Positions 31,975 through 48,307 are shown, counted from the first letter of the stretch. The stretch is DNA of 64,000 nucleotides from Morella rubra (GCA_003952965.2 RXIC02000125.1:1-64000), one strand, 5' to 3'. The notes: generated by a model from the letters alone, not told the origin. Numbers and translations: made by a program.

Positions 31975-34210
31975 TCACTCTTCTACAACATTCACAAGTT
32001 CGTATTCAATCAGTGACAGGTTGTTGTCTTCCTTCACTGTAAAATCAGCAGGTTCAGCGACTTCAACACGGCCCCATTTGTCCACAGCAAGCCTCATTGA
32101 TCCTTTGAACATGTCAATTTTAGCATTGCGCAGGATCACAGTGGTGCCTTCTTTCACCAAGTCCACTAAATAACATCAACAATAAATGGAAACAATTAAA
32201 AAAGGGAAATTCAAACAAGTTACTGCTTTGTGATAGTGCTTACTTATAAAACAAGAAAAACAAAGTACCCCCCTCCATCCCTGTCTAAAGAAATCATAGA
32301 CAAACTGACTGTTTCAATAATTAACAACTCATATGTACATAAACCACTCTTAACATGTTTATTAAAAGGAAAAATTAAACCTCAGTCCAAAGCTAAACCC
32401 CCCTGGTAGAACAAAATCCAATATAGTTAATAATTCAAATTTTAGAGTACCAGTAATCCTTGTACAGCTATGATTCATAGGGAAAAACAATTGAACCATA
32501 CAGTGGAAAGGGTATCATGTTCATACAGCAAAATGATGAGGTCAAATCCCATCTACTACACAGATTTGTATCACAGTTTATCATTGTGCGAAACCACAAC
32601 ATGACAAGCCGGTGGCATTAAAATAGCTGCAAAACGTATACTGCAAATCTTGAACTAAAACTAAAAAACTGCTAAAAGAATGTCTCGCACTTGTCAGTTC
32701 TAGCATCTGTACATTTCCGAAGACTTGTAGAAGGAATTAGCCTACATCTTACAGCAGTCGCTGTTATTCACTCAAACCCCATTTTTAACAAACATATTAT
32801 GAAACACGTACAATTCACAGTCGAATCGAAAAAGAAACAAAACCCAATACTAATACCAGTAATGAAAATGTAATGAAGTTACTGAACGTAGACTGTGTAC
32901 CATGTGATATTGCCTTCTTAAACTAAACACTAGATTTATACTTCTAGAAAGAATGTGACACCATCCGCTGCGAGTAAAAGTAAAGACTATAGCAAGATAG
33001 CTGGATAGACAACAAGAATATCAAAAGCATAAACATAAAAACAAATGAACACCTCATCTGCTATTGGAACTCAGAAACCTTAAATCCTGGCCTTCACAGT
33101 CGTGAGGTGCAATACAGTAAACATATTGGGTTGCCTAGTATCGAAAGAATCTCTAAGTGGCAAAACACTTTCAGAATGACAAACATCATCGTATCATCAT
33201 TCTTTATTTTAGATGGCAAATAAATATGTCTTACATAGAATCTCAACCTAGAGAGGAAATGAAAAACAACATGAAACGAAACGAAAAGTCAAGAACTCTG
33301 TTGCCAAAATCATCAGGAAACATTCTGGTCCTACACGCCACTACTTAGCTGAAGGTTGCTCACAATTTCCTCCATTAAAAAGCATAATATTAGAGTGAAA
33401 CATCACTATGACACTGATTATTTTCCACCCACATTTTTTCAAGAACTATATAGCCAGTAGATTGGGGAAGCAGATTGACAGTGAATCACAGACTACCATA
33501 TTGCCACAGGTTAAGTATCTCCTGAATGTTTCCCAGCCTTCCCAGATATCGTTAATGATCATAGAAGATTGAACAAGGGATCCAGACCCTGGCATGCACA
33601 TGGCTAAACACCCCCTTTGACTAGCACAAAGTGTCAACACCATCATTTCTTGACTAATACTCTAGCCTCTTGGAACGATTGCAAACCAGTTCTATCAATC
33701 AAGTAACTGCACCGGGCCATTCTAAGATACTTGTTTGAAGAAAAAATGATTTGCCCCAGACAAGACATGGACACTGACAACATGAGGTATAATACATAAA
33801 AATACAGACATAACCTAAGAAACTTGACAAAATATTATATATCGAACACATGCTATCTAAATGGACCACTGGTGTAACCCCAACCCCCAACCATGCCCCC
33901 AGTCTGCCAATTAAAAACAAAAGGCAAATATAAAGTGCCACAAAAAAATTACAAACAGTCCATAGAATAGGATTAAAAGACATGTACCTTGATCATTTCT
34001 AGCTGTGAAAATAATCATTCCCGTCTCATCACCAACCAAGCATTCAGCAATTCGCATTTGACGTACTTGAGGACCGTCAGCACGACCCTTCTGCAGTACC
34101 ATCTTAGCACTGACAACCTTCACCGTGAGAGTGTGCCCACTAGTGCCAGGGCGAAGCTGCTCAACCTTAGTGAACACTGGTTTCCTCAATCCTGGTTTTG
34201 ATTCTGCCAT
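31975..34210 (-). CDS. OB-fold nucleic-acid-binding protein (At4g28440-like)
   Basis: A small single OB-fold protein of the At4g28440-like plant family, related in fold to the SOSS-B single-stranded DNA-binding subunits; its precise plant role is not established to my knowledge. Two coding exons, 34210-33988 and 32165-31975, separated by an intron of about 1.8 kb, join after Q-V (phase 1) to 137 residues. Exon 1 starts MAESKPGLRKPVFTKVEQLR and contains the beta-strand block TLTVKVVSAKMVLQ and IAECLVGDETGMIIFTARND. Exon 2 continues KEGTTVILRNAKIDMFKGSM, then RLAVDKWGRVEV, and ends YELVNVVEE. There is no signal peptide or membrane segment. The length matches the family. A further intron lies in the 5' UTR. 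Confidence 0.92.
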
Positions 34211-35150
34211 TGTTGATCCTGCGGGACACCAAAGTAAGAAATAATCTCACTATGAAAACAGCATACAAACCAGAGGGAACACTGTACAGCAACAAGCAAT
34301 ATACTCCGTGGAACAACCAAAACCGATATGCTTCAACCTCTAATAAAGTTTGATTTTCCACCTACTGGGGTCATCAAAAAGGAAATACATTCAACTGATC
34401 CTATTACCAACATAAGGCTCATCTCATCAGGTTCCATTAGTTGCCTTTACTATAAGTGAACCAACTGCCAAATGGAATGACAAAGAATAGAGGACACGAA
34501 GCATAATACAAATTCCTTCACTTACACCATCTTCTCAACCAAAAAGAAAACCCCATTATAATTATTCTGGTTGCTGAGATGATGCAGAAACAAAATCAAA
34601 TTAAAAAATAACACCTCTCGAATAGTTAAAGATCCAAATTGCAATGGCTAATCTTTCTCCCAGGTTTTATCATCAATCAAACAATCGCTGTTAAGTATAG
34701 ATAGTGGAATCCAATGCCGGATTTTCTCGAAAACTAGAACGTATAAATTTCCACGTTCTCTGTAAAACTCAAAACCTCAAAAATTAGACCTTTAGCACTC
34801 AGAGTGTATTATCAATCATCCCACAAATTCTCAATTAAAAACAAGAAATCCCAAATTTGCTTCAAAATTTTCACATCCCGATTGTCAAGGTAACAGATCA
34901 GAGCGAAAGAGAAAGCGGAATCATGAACTAAACATCCGATATCAAGATGCCAATTGCTATAATAAACGATAAACGAATGTTGATAACTATAAGATGAACT
35001 CAAATTCCAAATTTGACCTAACGGAGAAGTGCCGATACTGAGTAGATCGCGAGAATTAGGGTTCGGGGATCACCTTGATTTTGCAGAGGCGATAGAATAT
35101 ACGAGCTGGAAGAGAGGGATCTGAAAATGCGAAGCGAAGGTGTCACAGTC
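34211..35150 (-). other. 5' UTR and 5' UTR intron of the OB-fold gene
   Basis: On the minus strand a donor (AATCAAG then GTGATC) at 35073 and an acceptor (CCCGCAG then GATCAACAATG) at 34219 bound an 855-base intron just upstream of the ATG. The untranslated first exon would lie from about 35150 to 35074. The intron is T-rich on the minus strand, as plant introns are. Confidence 0.6.
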
Positions 35151-39251
<4,101 letters not shown>

Positions 39252-40121
39252 CAAAGAATGGAAAACTAGGCAATTTTTTGCGTTGTATTAAATAGTCTCT
39301 TACTGCTCTTTATCATTCTCATTCCTCTTGTTTGTAGCCAAGAGAAAGAGAGAAAAAAAAAAAAAAAAAAGACTACTCATGCCCGTAATGAAGTCTTGTA
39401 GTATGGTTGGTAACTTGTATCTACGGACGAGGAAGCGTGAAATAGAGACTATGAAAGTAGTATGCCCTGCAATAATAAATGTCTATGTATACATGTAATA
39501 TATTATTTCAATATCCACTAAGGTGTGGTCCACATATCACGGGTTATAAAGTTTTAATTAAATAAATTTGAGTGATTAGAGATACAGATTTATTCTTTGA
39601 TGAGATGAATAATTAATACTTAAAATTTAATTGAGGGTCTCTCTCTTAACTTATAAATTTTGACTTGTGTATTTCATCAATATAGTACTAAAGTTAAGAA
39701 TAGGCTAGAAGATATTTCGATCTCTTTGTGTGCTTGAACAAATATGGCTAGAATTATGCTCGAATTATTTCTAACATGTAGTATCTGAGTAAGAAAGATA
39801 TTTACGCAAAAATAAATTTGAAATTTTTTTAATAAAATAATATTAAAAAATAAAATGTTTCAAGCTAGTTGACCCAATCCGGTCCAAGATGGACCCGCGG
39901 ATCAACTCGTGAGCCCCTTTCTGTATTGGTTGCATGACCCAAATAAAAACAAATGTGTCCAGTCTAAATAAATGTATCGCTCCAACTCCATGACCCAACT
40001 AAATGGGTTACTGTCCATGGCGTGCTGAAATGGAGTGAGTATAACGGGCTTTGTCCCAAGGGACCAATCCGCTTGATTGTGCCAAACAAGACCCAATTCT
40101 CCTTTGTTTTTTAATATTTTA
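39252..40121. other. AOR 3' flank, duplicated
   Basis: This contains the AOR 3' UTR and AT-rich flanking sequence with no gene. It aligns with about 49170-50149 in copy B. Similarity is obvious by eye, but many small indels separate the copies. Confidence 0.6.
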
Positions 40122-40781
40122 ATCATCTGGGTTGAACCCAAATAGAATCAGCTCGGTCGACCGGTATCTACAATATGTGGGTATAAATACACTGCGGTCG
40201 GCTGTTGTGACGACAACTCAAAACAAAGCTCAATATAGGCTTCGTATTTCTAACCTGAAATGAGCCCTTCTCTTTTGGTCCGAAGAGAATGCAAGTCGAA
40301 ACAAAGTACTGAAAATGAAGGTAATCTCGTCTTTTGCCATGGAATGAATCTTTTGCCGAAACTTGGGTAATATTTAGTAGTTTGATTTGGGCTTTACAAC
40401 CCACACTATCAATATCATGCATGGATTTTTTTTCAAAATAATGCGTTCGATAATAAAATATTATTGAAATTTATTAATAATTTAAAATTTTCAAAATATC
40501 TTCTATCTTTCCAAATTTTGGAGAAAAATACAGCTGTGCCATTTGTTTCAAAAGTTTGTCTGGGCTAAGTCCATTTGGACTAATGAGTCGGCCCGTTTTC
40601 ACTTGTGGTTTTATAAAATAATTTCGGGCTTGAGTTTTGAGCCCAATTCGAAGTCAATTAAAGAGCCCAAGTGAAGAGTCCTTTAGACTTTTGGGTCAAA
40701 GGTTTGAATGGGTCTTTATACCCACATCTAGTGGATACGGGTTGACCTGAACCGACCCTGTTTGGGTTCAACCCAGATGAT
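40122..40781. repeat. Segment bounded by ~70-bp inverted repeats
   Basis: The left arm 40122-40190 and right arm 40712-40781 are inverted repeats. The outer 21 bases match perfectly (ATCATCTGGGTTGAACCCAA plus one), and the rest is imperfect (GTATC, CTA, ATGTGGGTATAAA shared). The 520-base interior has no coding frame of note. In copy B the interior is in the opposite orientation. This could be a foldback-type element or a locus prone to inversion through its arms. Confidence 0.7.
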
Positions 40782-41776
40782 TTGCAGCTTATGGGGGTCA
40801 TACCCGGATCTATATATCAAGATAATAATTATTCGGTATAAGTCCATATATATAGTTCTCTGTAATTGCTTCATGCAATTAATCAGGATGTCCATATAAA
40901 CTATTGATATGTCAATATCAATGTCTCCATCATATAGCCGTGATCAAATACAACTTCTCTGACATTCAATAAATATCGATCCAAGTCCAACTATGTCCTC
41001 CCCTGGAACAAGAGGCCTGGTGTCCTAAACCAGGGCTCCCAGAGGTCTTATAACTATGAAAACAAAAGAGGGACGGGGGAGGTCTGAATAATCTCAGGCT
41101 GCCAGTCCTACATAAATCATTTCCTCCACCAAGTGGGAAACATAATTGTACTAAGAAAAGGGCAACACAATTGCGCTCCAAAAAAAAAAAGAAAAGATTT
41201 TTACTAATTAATGCTCTGAGTCCAACGTCTGAATCTGATCATGGGGAAAAGTGCCAAAAAAGAATCATTAATATTGCTTCTCAAACCACAAGAACCCAGA
41301 CCACGAAATCAATTGTCAGCTGCTTATCTCGGAGATAATTAGAGGACTCACATCCATACTTGCATGATTGTAGATCTTTCTGGTTAAGCAAATATAACAG
41401 CGTGCTGTTTTTAGGTCACAAAAATAAAGCAACGCCTAGAACTTGCTGGAGATTTTTATCTGCTTCTATATTTGTTCTGAACCACAATTTGTGATGGAGT
41501 AGCTAGCAACGGCTAAAACTTGCTGGAAAAAGGCCGAGACGAGCTGGGGACTGGGGCCGCGGTACGTGTCAAAACCAGTCTGTCTTTTTTTTCTAATTTG
41601 ATCAAAGACAACACTTTGGCAATGTCAACTTCGGGCTTCGGCTTAGGAATTAAAGGCCGTGTTCCCTCTTGAGGAAGGAAGTCGAGAGACTGAAATCATC
41701 TAGCGAATTTATATATATATATATATAGTATCTAATACTTTAAGTTTTCTCCTTTTAGGTCACAAAAATAAAGCAA
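40782..41776. other. Duplicated intergenic sequence
   Basis: No gene. It aligns in pieces with 51050-51550 and 51760-52160 of copy B. A sub-block around GGTCACAAAAATAAAGCAAC and TTGCTGGAGA is itself repeated within copy A at about 41413-41470 and, split by an insertion, at 41757-41777 and 42126-42150. An (AT)n tract lies at 41710-41727. Confidence 0.55.
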
Positions 41777-42126
41777 CACCTATCTTACGGAATGATAATC
41801 ACGACGCCCCGTCCACGTCCCAGCCAGTTTCTGCACAGTCACATGCAGTTACAGGCGGCGTATACAAAAGACTCAACAGCTTTTGCACAGTCTCCCGAAT
41901 CTTCCTTTTCTGTTAGCTAATATTTCTTTTCTGTATTTCTTACGTGTATTTTATTGTTTCCTGTTTGTAAGGCGGTTAGATTATTCTTTTTCTTCGGGTG
42001 TATATATCTTTACGTTCTGTTCATTCTTTTAGAAGTGAATATACAAAAGCATTCCACACACTCTCTCTCTTTTCTCCCGACCTCCCTTCGTCTTTTCTCC
42101 TTGCTTTATCCTGGACTCTGACAACG
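41777..42126. mobile_element. LTR-like insertion (possible solo LTR, Copia-like)
   Basis: The repeated flank AAATAAAGCAAC...CCTAGAA...TTGCTGGAGA at 41425-41450 is interrupted here by about 350 bases. The inserted part contains TGTTAG near 41912 and T-rich sequence typical of the 3' part of plant Copia LTRs, ending near CTCTGACA. No internal retroelement genes accompany it. Exact ends and target duplication are not certain, so the class is a guess. It looks like an old remnant. Confidence 0.35.
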
Positions 42127-42448
42127 TCCTAGAATTACTTGCTGGAGAGTTTTATCTGCTTAAGTCTACGTTCTCAACCACAAGATTTATGATGATGGAG
42201 TAGTTAGCTCTTCTATAATCCTATGTAGAATGATGCATGCCTTTTCTACATTACCTGTTGATCTTGAAAAGAAAGAAAATTAAATATGAATCTGTCCATC
42301 CACATTCCGATGGAGAAAATCCACGTTTTCATATTCACGAGCAGCTCCAGTAATGGGAATGCTCTTAACTCGTGAACAAAGCAATAAATGTACAGTCGGC
42401 AATTGGGTTGTGCCATCGATAGCGGTACGTACGTGAGTCGGGCGGGCC

Positions 42449-43732
42449 CAGGGGCGGAACCACGTGTGGACCAGCCGCCCCCCATGGCCTGATCAAATTT
42501 TTGTATTTATTTAATTTTTATATATGTGTTAAGAGCCCAGCCCGCCCCCTAACAACCCAGGCCCGCCCTCCATTAATAGATTATGTACTCTTATTCATAA
42601 ACCGTGATGAATTCATAAATTCAAATTGATTCATCAACAAATTTGTGAATTTATGCTCTCTGATTCGAATTGTGAAATTGTTAATTCAAAATTGATGAAT
42701 TTAAATTGTGATAATTCTTGTTTTATGTTCTCGAATAAGAAAAAAATAAACTGAAGCTTTTCAGGTCTCGTGTCAATCAGAGATGAATAATGAACGGATA
42801 ATAATAAGTATGGGTGAGAAATAAAGTTTAAGGATAGTAGTGGGATAGAGATTGCTCTCATTATACATATGTCCTGAAATTGAAAAATAAGGGTTTTGTC
42901 TCGTTTGATATTGGTAACTGCAACTCTGGATAATTTGATTGATTTTTTTCATTTGAAGTTGTAAAAGTTTTTTCCCTCCCTATGTGGAATGCAGATTGTG
43001 TGTGATAGCTGGGAACATATCTCCTATTGATGTGATTACACACATTCCAATCTTATGTGAAGAGGCTGAGATTCCCTACATATATCTGCCCTCAAAAGAG
43101 ATAAGTTTGCAACAGTTAGATGATCTTACAGCCTTCCTTAAGATAATCAGAGTAATGTGATGAATTTATGCATTCATCACAGATTAAATCAACATGAATT
43201 TAAATTGTTAAATGTTTGTGAATCTGTGATGAATTTATTTTAATTTTTGATGAATACTGTGATGAATTTTATATTGTGATTATGAATTTGATTGAGATTA
43301 TTGTGAATCTTTGATTAGGATTTGATTGTGCATTATATTGAAATTATGATTAGGACTAGGTTGTGAAACTTGATTAGGTTATGAAATTAGATTGTTGTTT
43401 TGTTTTGTTTATCATGGATAAGTTTTTGATAAAGAAGCCAGTCAGTATAGGGTCGTCTAATACTCCTAATGTGGCTGTTACTTTTGAAACAAATACTATT
43501 GAGAACGAAGTTATTTTACAAAATTTTCAGAATATGCAGTTCTGTAGGATCTAATTATCACCTCTCAATATCAACAAATAGTACGGTACGTGTATTTCAA
43601 TATTTTTAGTCTTTAATTTTTGATATTTTAACTCTAAGATATTTTTTTTGCATTACGCAGTAAATTTTTTTTTTTTGTCATATTTTCTTAGGAGTTTGAC
43701 CCTTATCGATTGGATTCCTGATTCCACCACTG
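42449..43732 (+). mobile_element. Degenerate hAT-family DNA transposon
   Basis: The left end CAGGGGCGGAACCACG and the reverse of the right end CAGTGGTGGAATCAGG match at 12 of 16 positions. Both have the CAGxGGxGGA pattern common in plant hAT elements. The last ~120 bases resemble the right end of the element at 47327-48307 (shared TATTTTAACTCTAAGA and TTTTTTTGCATTACG), so the two belong to one family. The interior holds only the first codons of a transposase frame. I do not see a clear 8-bp target duplication. Internal deletion is likely. Confidence 0.65.
43414..43554 (+). pseudogene. Truncated start of a hAT transposase (MYM/TTF-type N-terminus)
   Basis: The frame reads MDKFLIKKPVSIGSSNTPNV and continues through NTIENEVI to a stop after 46 residues. 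The lysine-rich MDKFL/MEKFF start followed by a Ser/Thr-rich stretch is typical of plant hAT (zinc-finger MYM type 1-like) transposases. The zinc-finger, catalytic and dimerisation regions are absent. It sits about 180 bases before the right end of the host element. Confidence 0.5.
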
Positions 43733-44042
43733 CATACGTCCTCTTCCAAGTTCAAAAGCATTATACGGTTAAGCACTTAAACTTGCAGTTTCCACAGAAA
43801 AATTTGTCCTCTGCCCATAAAAGGAATCAACATGAAAAAAAGAAAAAAGAAAAAGCAAGTGATGATGCTTGGAAAAGATCAAGGAATTAGCTAGACGTGG
43901 TTGTTTGAGATACGGACGTTGGTACGTAGCATTTTAGAAATGAGCTAGCTTCGCATTGTAGATATTTTCTTCAACGGGAAGCAAAACTGCAGTCTGCAGT
44001 AGGGTTTCTATCGTTAAGCTTGATATGTCACTTTGTTTGCAG

Positions 44043-44138
44043 GGTTGAAGAGGTGTGGGAAAAGCTGTAGGTTAAGGTGGCTGAATTATCTGAGCCCCGC
44101 TCATGTGAAACACGCCGATTTCTAGGAGGAAGAAGATC
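44043..44138 (+). pseudogene. MYB exon-2 fragment, copy A
   Basis: A 3' splice site (TTTGCAG) is followed by the start of an R2R3-MYB second exon, reading [19 protein letters not shown] and then AHVKHADF before an in-frame TAG and loss of similarity near EEED. There are no R2 start, R3 end or third exon around it. It is a partial copy of the MYB genes in this cluster and cannot make a MYB protein. A CACTA-like end begins 35 bases downstream. Confidence 0.85.
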
Positions 44139-44172
44139 AAAACTTTTTTTCTTTTTAGACAGCTAATTATGT

Positions 44173-44400
44173 CACTAAAATAGAAATGCCCTTTGGGGAC
44201 GAAATTATTAATCCCAAGGAATGCACTTTTGGTACCCAATCATCAATGGGGATAAAAAAAAATCATTGGTCATAGCGTACGGGCATGGTCCCGTAAGGCC
44301 CGTCTCTATAGGTCTGGCCAGAGGAATTTCGAGTTCTCCCCAAATATTCGAGCCATTTTTCATGAAGCCACTCCTTTTCATTCACGGCAAGAAATCGAGC
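44173..44400 (+). mobile_element. CACTA-like transposon end, copy A
   Basis: The sequence starts CACTAAAATAGAAATGCCCT and continues TTTGGGGACGAAATTATTAATCCC. This is a diverged copy of the CACTACAATAGAAATGCC end in copy B. CACTA (En/Spm) elements begin CACTA and carry subterminal repeats of this style. No matching opposite end was found, so it is a fragment. Confidence 0.45.
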
Positions 44401-44683
44401 TAGGGCACCAGTACAATAGAGATCACGTGGTGTATTAATTAGGACGGACCCGCGCCAGATCAGCACTTGTGTAATTGTCGATCTTTCTGGTTAAGCAAAT
44501 ATGTCGTGCCTCATGAAGGGATACACGGAACCAATGGTCCAAAAGGTACCCGGACGTCGCATGCTTTTAGGTCCCACAAAAAGCATGATTATAATATCGA
44601 CAGGAATCAACAAGAAAGATCAAGTGGTGATGTTGGGAATAGAACAACATCCATCTTATGCAATAGGTTATTTGACTTTGTTG

Positions 44684-45053
44684 TAGGGCTGCACAACTGA
44701 AAATCCGATCCGATTTTTTGGATCGGACCGGATTTCCAGTTGTACATAAATGGTAGGACCAAAACCGGACCACTTATAAGTGGTTCGGACCGGTTTCATT
44801 TTTTTTCCATATTTTTTAGGTTAATTTCGAAGAGGGAATGATGTCAAAATGTAGAGTTTTAGTTTAAGTTAAAACTAAACTTTTTAAATTTGTACTTTGT
44901 ATTAAAATATTTAAAAAAAAATATTTTTTTTTATTTATATTAGTAAATGCGGTTCGGTCCGGACCGGACCGGATTGGATTTACACAAACAAGACCGGACC
45001 GGACCGCAAATTCGGTCCGATTTTGTTGTCCGATCCGGTTTTGTTCAGCCTTA
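44684..45053. mobile_element. 370-bp hAT-type MITE in the MYB-1 upstream region
   Basis: The ends are inverted: TAGGGCTGCACAACTGAAAA at the left and, on the reverse strand, TAAGGCTGAACAAAACCGGA. The interior holds GGTCCGGACCGGACC-type repeats near both ends and an AT-rich centre. Flanks CTTTGTTG and CTTCGTTA form a near-perfect 8-base target duplication. The homologous position in copy B (about 55830) reads GACTTTGTTGTACGTACCC with no insertion, a natural empty site. It lacks coding capacity. Confidence 0.85.
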
Positions 45054-45238
45054 CTTCGTTATACCCAATTCGTTTGGTGGCATTTTTGTTTGTGAAGTAG
45101 TCGTCGTTCCAACCGACCCCAACATTTGTAGTCGTCATCCCAACCTTCCCAAACATGTATCATGATTCCAAGCCACAGGATAGAAATCTATGAACTCTCG
45201 TACCATTTCCAAAAAAACTGAAACTACAAGGACTTCGT

Positions 45239-45310
45239 TGACAAAACAAACCCACGTGCTGACGTGCTTCACACTGCGCCGGCCCAAGGCTGGAAAAATG
45301 CCAAAAACAT
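45239..45310 (+). promoter_or_regulatory. Conserved promoter block of MYB-1
   Basis: The block is GACAAAACAAACC, then the G-box CACGTG at 45253-45258, then GTGCTTCACAC, then CCCAAGGCTGGAAAAATGCC. It lies about 125-195 bases before the ATG. The same order recurs before MYB-2 and MYB-3. A TATA box is not obvious. Confidence 0.6.
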
Positions 45311-45434
45311 AAGACACATTAAGAAAGTGCATAAAAGAGGAAGGGGAAGCAGGGAACCAACTGTGCTCCGATCTTCCTTCGGTAATTTCCATCTCTCTCT
45401 CTCCGAGTCTCCGTCTTCCCTTTTGGAACAAAAT

Positions 45435-46881
45435 ATGAAACCCGAGAATCTGTATAAGAAAGGGCTATGGACAGATGAGGAAGACCGGATCCTGATACAA
45501 TACATAACAGTGCAAGGAACGGGAAAATGGAACCGCATCCCGAAGGTGACAGGTAATGAAGAAGGAAATGTTTTCAGAATGAGCAGCTTTGCATTTTAGC
45601 TTTTTTCATCCACTGTAAGCAAAAGAGCAGTGGCCTTTCGATCGTTGCCTTTTATGTGCATTATGGTTTGTAGGTCTGAAGAGGTGTGGGAGGAGCTGTA
45701 GGTTAAGGTGGCTGAATTATCTGAGTCCAACTGTGAAACGAGGTGATTTCTCGGAGCAAGAAGAAGATCTCATTATACGACTCCAAAATCTCCTCGGAAA
45801 CAGGTTTTCTCCTCATCAACAGCATTCCTTTCTTTTGCCATTTTCCATATTTTTCTGTCTCGTTCACAGATTCATCCTGTTCGAAGGGAACCTGATGTTA
45901 TATATGCCTTACCGTTGTATTTGTTGCTTCTGTGCTAATTGGAAGCATCCAACGAGAATTCCATAAAAAAGCAATCCACATTAACCGTAATAATAGTTAA
46001 TTGTATGCGCTCACAATCTTGCTAACCCAACGGTTCATTTGTTGGAGTTACGTACCCATCCCTCTCTCGTCCCCTACATCCAGCAAATCGCAGATATTTT
46101 TTCATTCAGGAAAGACTCTTTTGTAAACTTTGTTGTTTGTTTACTTGGCGTAGTCGACAAAGAAAAGGAAGTTCATCAGAATATCCTTACGAATGCTTTG
46201 ACTAGACACACACAAAAAAAGACCAATTTCTTCCCTTTTCTTTCTTGGTATAATATAATATGGAAATCACTTTCCGGAAGAATTGAACCTGCCTTTTGGG
46301 AGAAGATCACACTTTGCACGTCTAGAATAAGGTTGATAATTGTCCATGATATTACTGCTTCAATCATTTCACATTACTGAGGAAATTGAGCTTGTGAATG
46401 AAGTCCTAAACCAAAAAGGGGGAAAACAACAAAAACGAAAGAAGGAAAATGCTTTCAATGCTGTCATGCTGACATTTATTGAGTTTCTGTAGGTGGTCAC
46501 TGATTGCGGGACGGGTGCCTGGTAGAACTGACAACCAAATAAAGAACCACTGGAACAGTCATTTGCGCAAAAAGCTCGGCATCCATAAGCAAAACAAAAG
46601 TTGGGGGAAGCTCCAAAACACGCGCTACTCAGACGGAAGAGACTCACTCATCACCCTCCGACAATCTGCACTCCGGTGCCGAATCGATGGAAGTAGTGAC
46701 GAAAGAAAAACGGCCTTCGACTGACAACGAGGCACCTCATGGAGAAGCACAATGGATAAATTATAAGCATTTCGCTGAATCGCCGCCTTCGATTCCGGAT
46801 GATCATGCAATTCTGGCCAGTCCAGGCTTCCTCGATTTCCTAGATGGGTACCCTTTTGACGTAGCATGGGAAAGCTACTGA
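45435..46881 (+). CDS. R2R3-MYB (WER/GL1-like), MYB-1, shifted C-terminus
   Basis: A transcription factor with two MYB repeats, nearest in motif content to the WER/GL1/MYB23 group that partners bHLH proteins in epidermal cell fate. Exons: 45435-45552, 45674-45803 and 46493 onward, with the classic 118/130-base R2R3 pattern. R2 and R3 are complete ([20 protein letters not shown] start; tryptophans at 12, 32, 52, 84 and 103). The bHLH-docking motif DLx2Rx3Lx6Lx3R is at residues 71-90. Relative to MYB-2, two bases are missing near 46601, just after KKLGIHKQN. The frame then leaves the family sequence and stops at 46724, giving 159 residues. The ancestral frame would end at 46881. It may encode a DNA-binding MYB without its usual C-terminus, or it may be a pseudogene. 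Confidence 0.85.
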
Positions 46882-46904
46882 CTTTAGTTTTTCCTACAGA
46901 CTTA

Positions 46905-47307
46905 GAATGTTAGTTTTATAAAAAAATTGTAACATTTTTAGGATTTATATATAATTGTGAATATTTACGTCTATTAGAGTTTTATAAGTTTTTATATAAA
47001 AGTTGTGAAAAGTTTTGAAGATATTTAATTTTTGTTGGAGTTTGTTAAAAGGTATAGAGAGATGGTTTGATAATTGTTTAATAAAAAGTATTGGAGTTAG
47101 GGAAAAAATATGAAGAGAAAAGATTTGTTATAATTTTTTTTTAAAAAAAGTTATTGTAGTTTCTGTGAAAAGTTGTTATAGATTATATAAAATATATTGG
47201 TGTTTGTGTATGATTTTTTAATATTTTTTATGTTCATTTTGTAAATTTTGTTAAATAAATTTATTATTTTAAAATATTTTTACAAACGAACGGAGTGGAC
47301 AAGCTCA
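46905..47307. mobile_element. AT-rich insertion in the MYB-1 3' flank
   Basis: Copy B runs directly from TATAGACTAATAAAG into AATTGTTCCTAGCC. In copy A about 400 AT-rich bases separate the corresponding CTACAGACTTA from GAACTGTTCCTAGCC. The insert has no coding frame. Its ends and class are not clear; a MITE is likely. Confidence 0.4.
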
Positions 47308-47326
47308 CAAGAACTGTTCCTAGCCA

Positions 47327-48307
47327 CAGTGGCAGATGTTGGGGGGGCCAACCGGGACCCTGGCCCCAGTTGGCCAAAGTAAAAAGTTTGAATCTTTTTT
47401 TTTTTAATAGGCATCATTAAAAGAATGTCTAATATATTCAAAGACTCAAAAATTAATTTAAAAGTTACCTCATTCAATAATTTATGTACAGTTTTGCAGT
47501 TTAAACATACCATTTACTATGTTTAATTGTTTTTACGTATCATGCACTTAACAAACAAACAAAAAATCTTTAAAAGGACTTAACCTAATAAACAATTTGT
47601 TAATTACACGAGAAATTACCTACTTTTTTGTTCGGTAAAAAAAAAGAAATTCAGAAAAAACCTCTTTCGTTCATTCCATTTTTATCCCTATTATTTCTTG
47701 ATGTTTCTCGACTTTATCTTTGATCAGTTGAGATTATTCTAAACTTTATACTATAGTGTTCTTCGTGTTATTCTATATTTTGTGTTGTGTTTAGTGTAGT
47801 TTTCATTATTCTATAATAATTTGGATCTAAGAAACTAAAAAAGAAATAAGAAAATGGACAAAAGTAATTCAAAAAAGGATCTCTTGATAAGTTTGTTATT
47901 AATCAACAAAATATTACTTCAAGTTCACTAAAGGATCAATAAATGATAAGTCTTATACTTTTTATAGAATTCTAATACAACATTGAAACAACAAATTAAA
48001 ATGAGACTAACAAGGTCTAAACTCATGAAAATGCTTAAAATTTTCCCATTCTATCTCTTCAATTAGCAAAGTAGGTTCAAGTCAAACTTTTGGCTTGCTA
48101 CAAGCTGGGCTTAGGGATTGCAGTCAATCGTTTCCTCTGTAGTCGTCAGCTCGTTGTGGATAGATTCGATCAGGTGTTAATAATTCGGTGTTTTTGGTCT
48201 ATAATTTTCAATATTTTAACTCTAAGACATTTTTTTGCATTACGTAGTAAAAATTTTTTTTTCATTTTTCTTTAAAAATTGACCCCTTTAAATTCATTCC
48301 GCCACTA
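47327..48307. mobile_element. Non-autonomous hAT transposon, 981 bp
   Basis: The left end is CAGTGGCAGATG and the right end TTCCGCCACTA, which are inverted with mismatches. Both sides carry a perfect 8-base target duplication, CCTAGCCA (47319-47326 and 48308-48315). The uninterrupted target, GTTCCTAGCCATCCATAATT, is present downstream of MYB-2 at about 57809. G/C-rich ends with GGGGGGGCC and GGCCCC are typical of this plant hAT type. No transposase frame is present. Confidence 0.88.
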
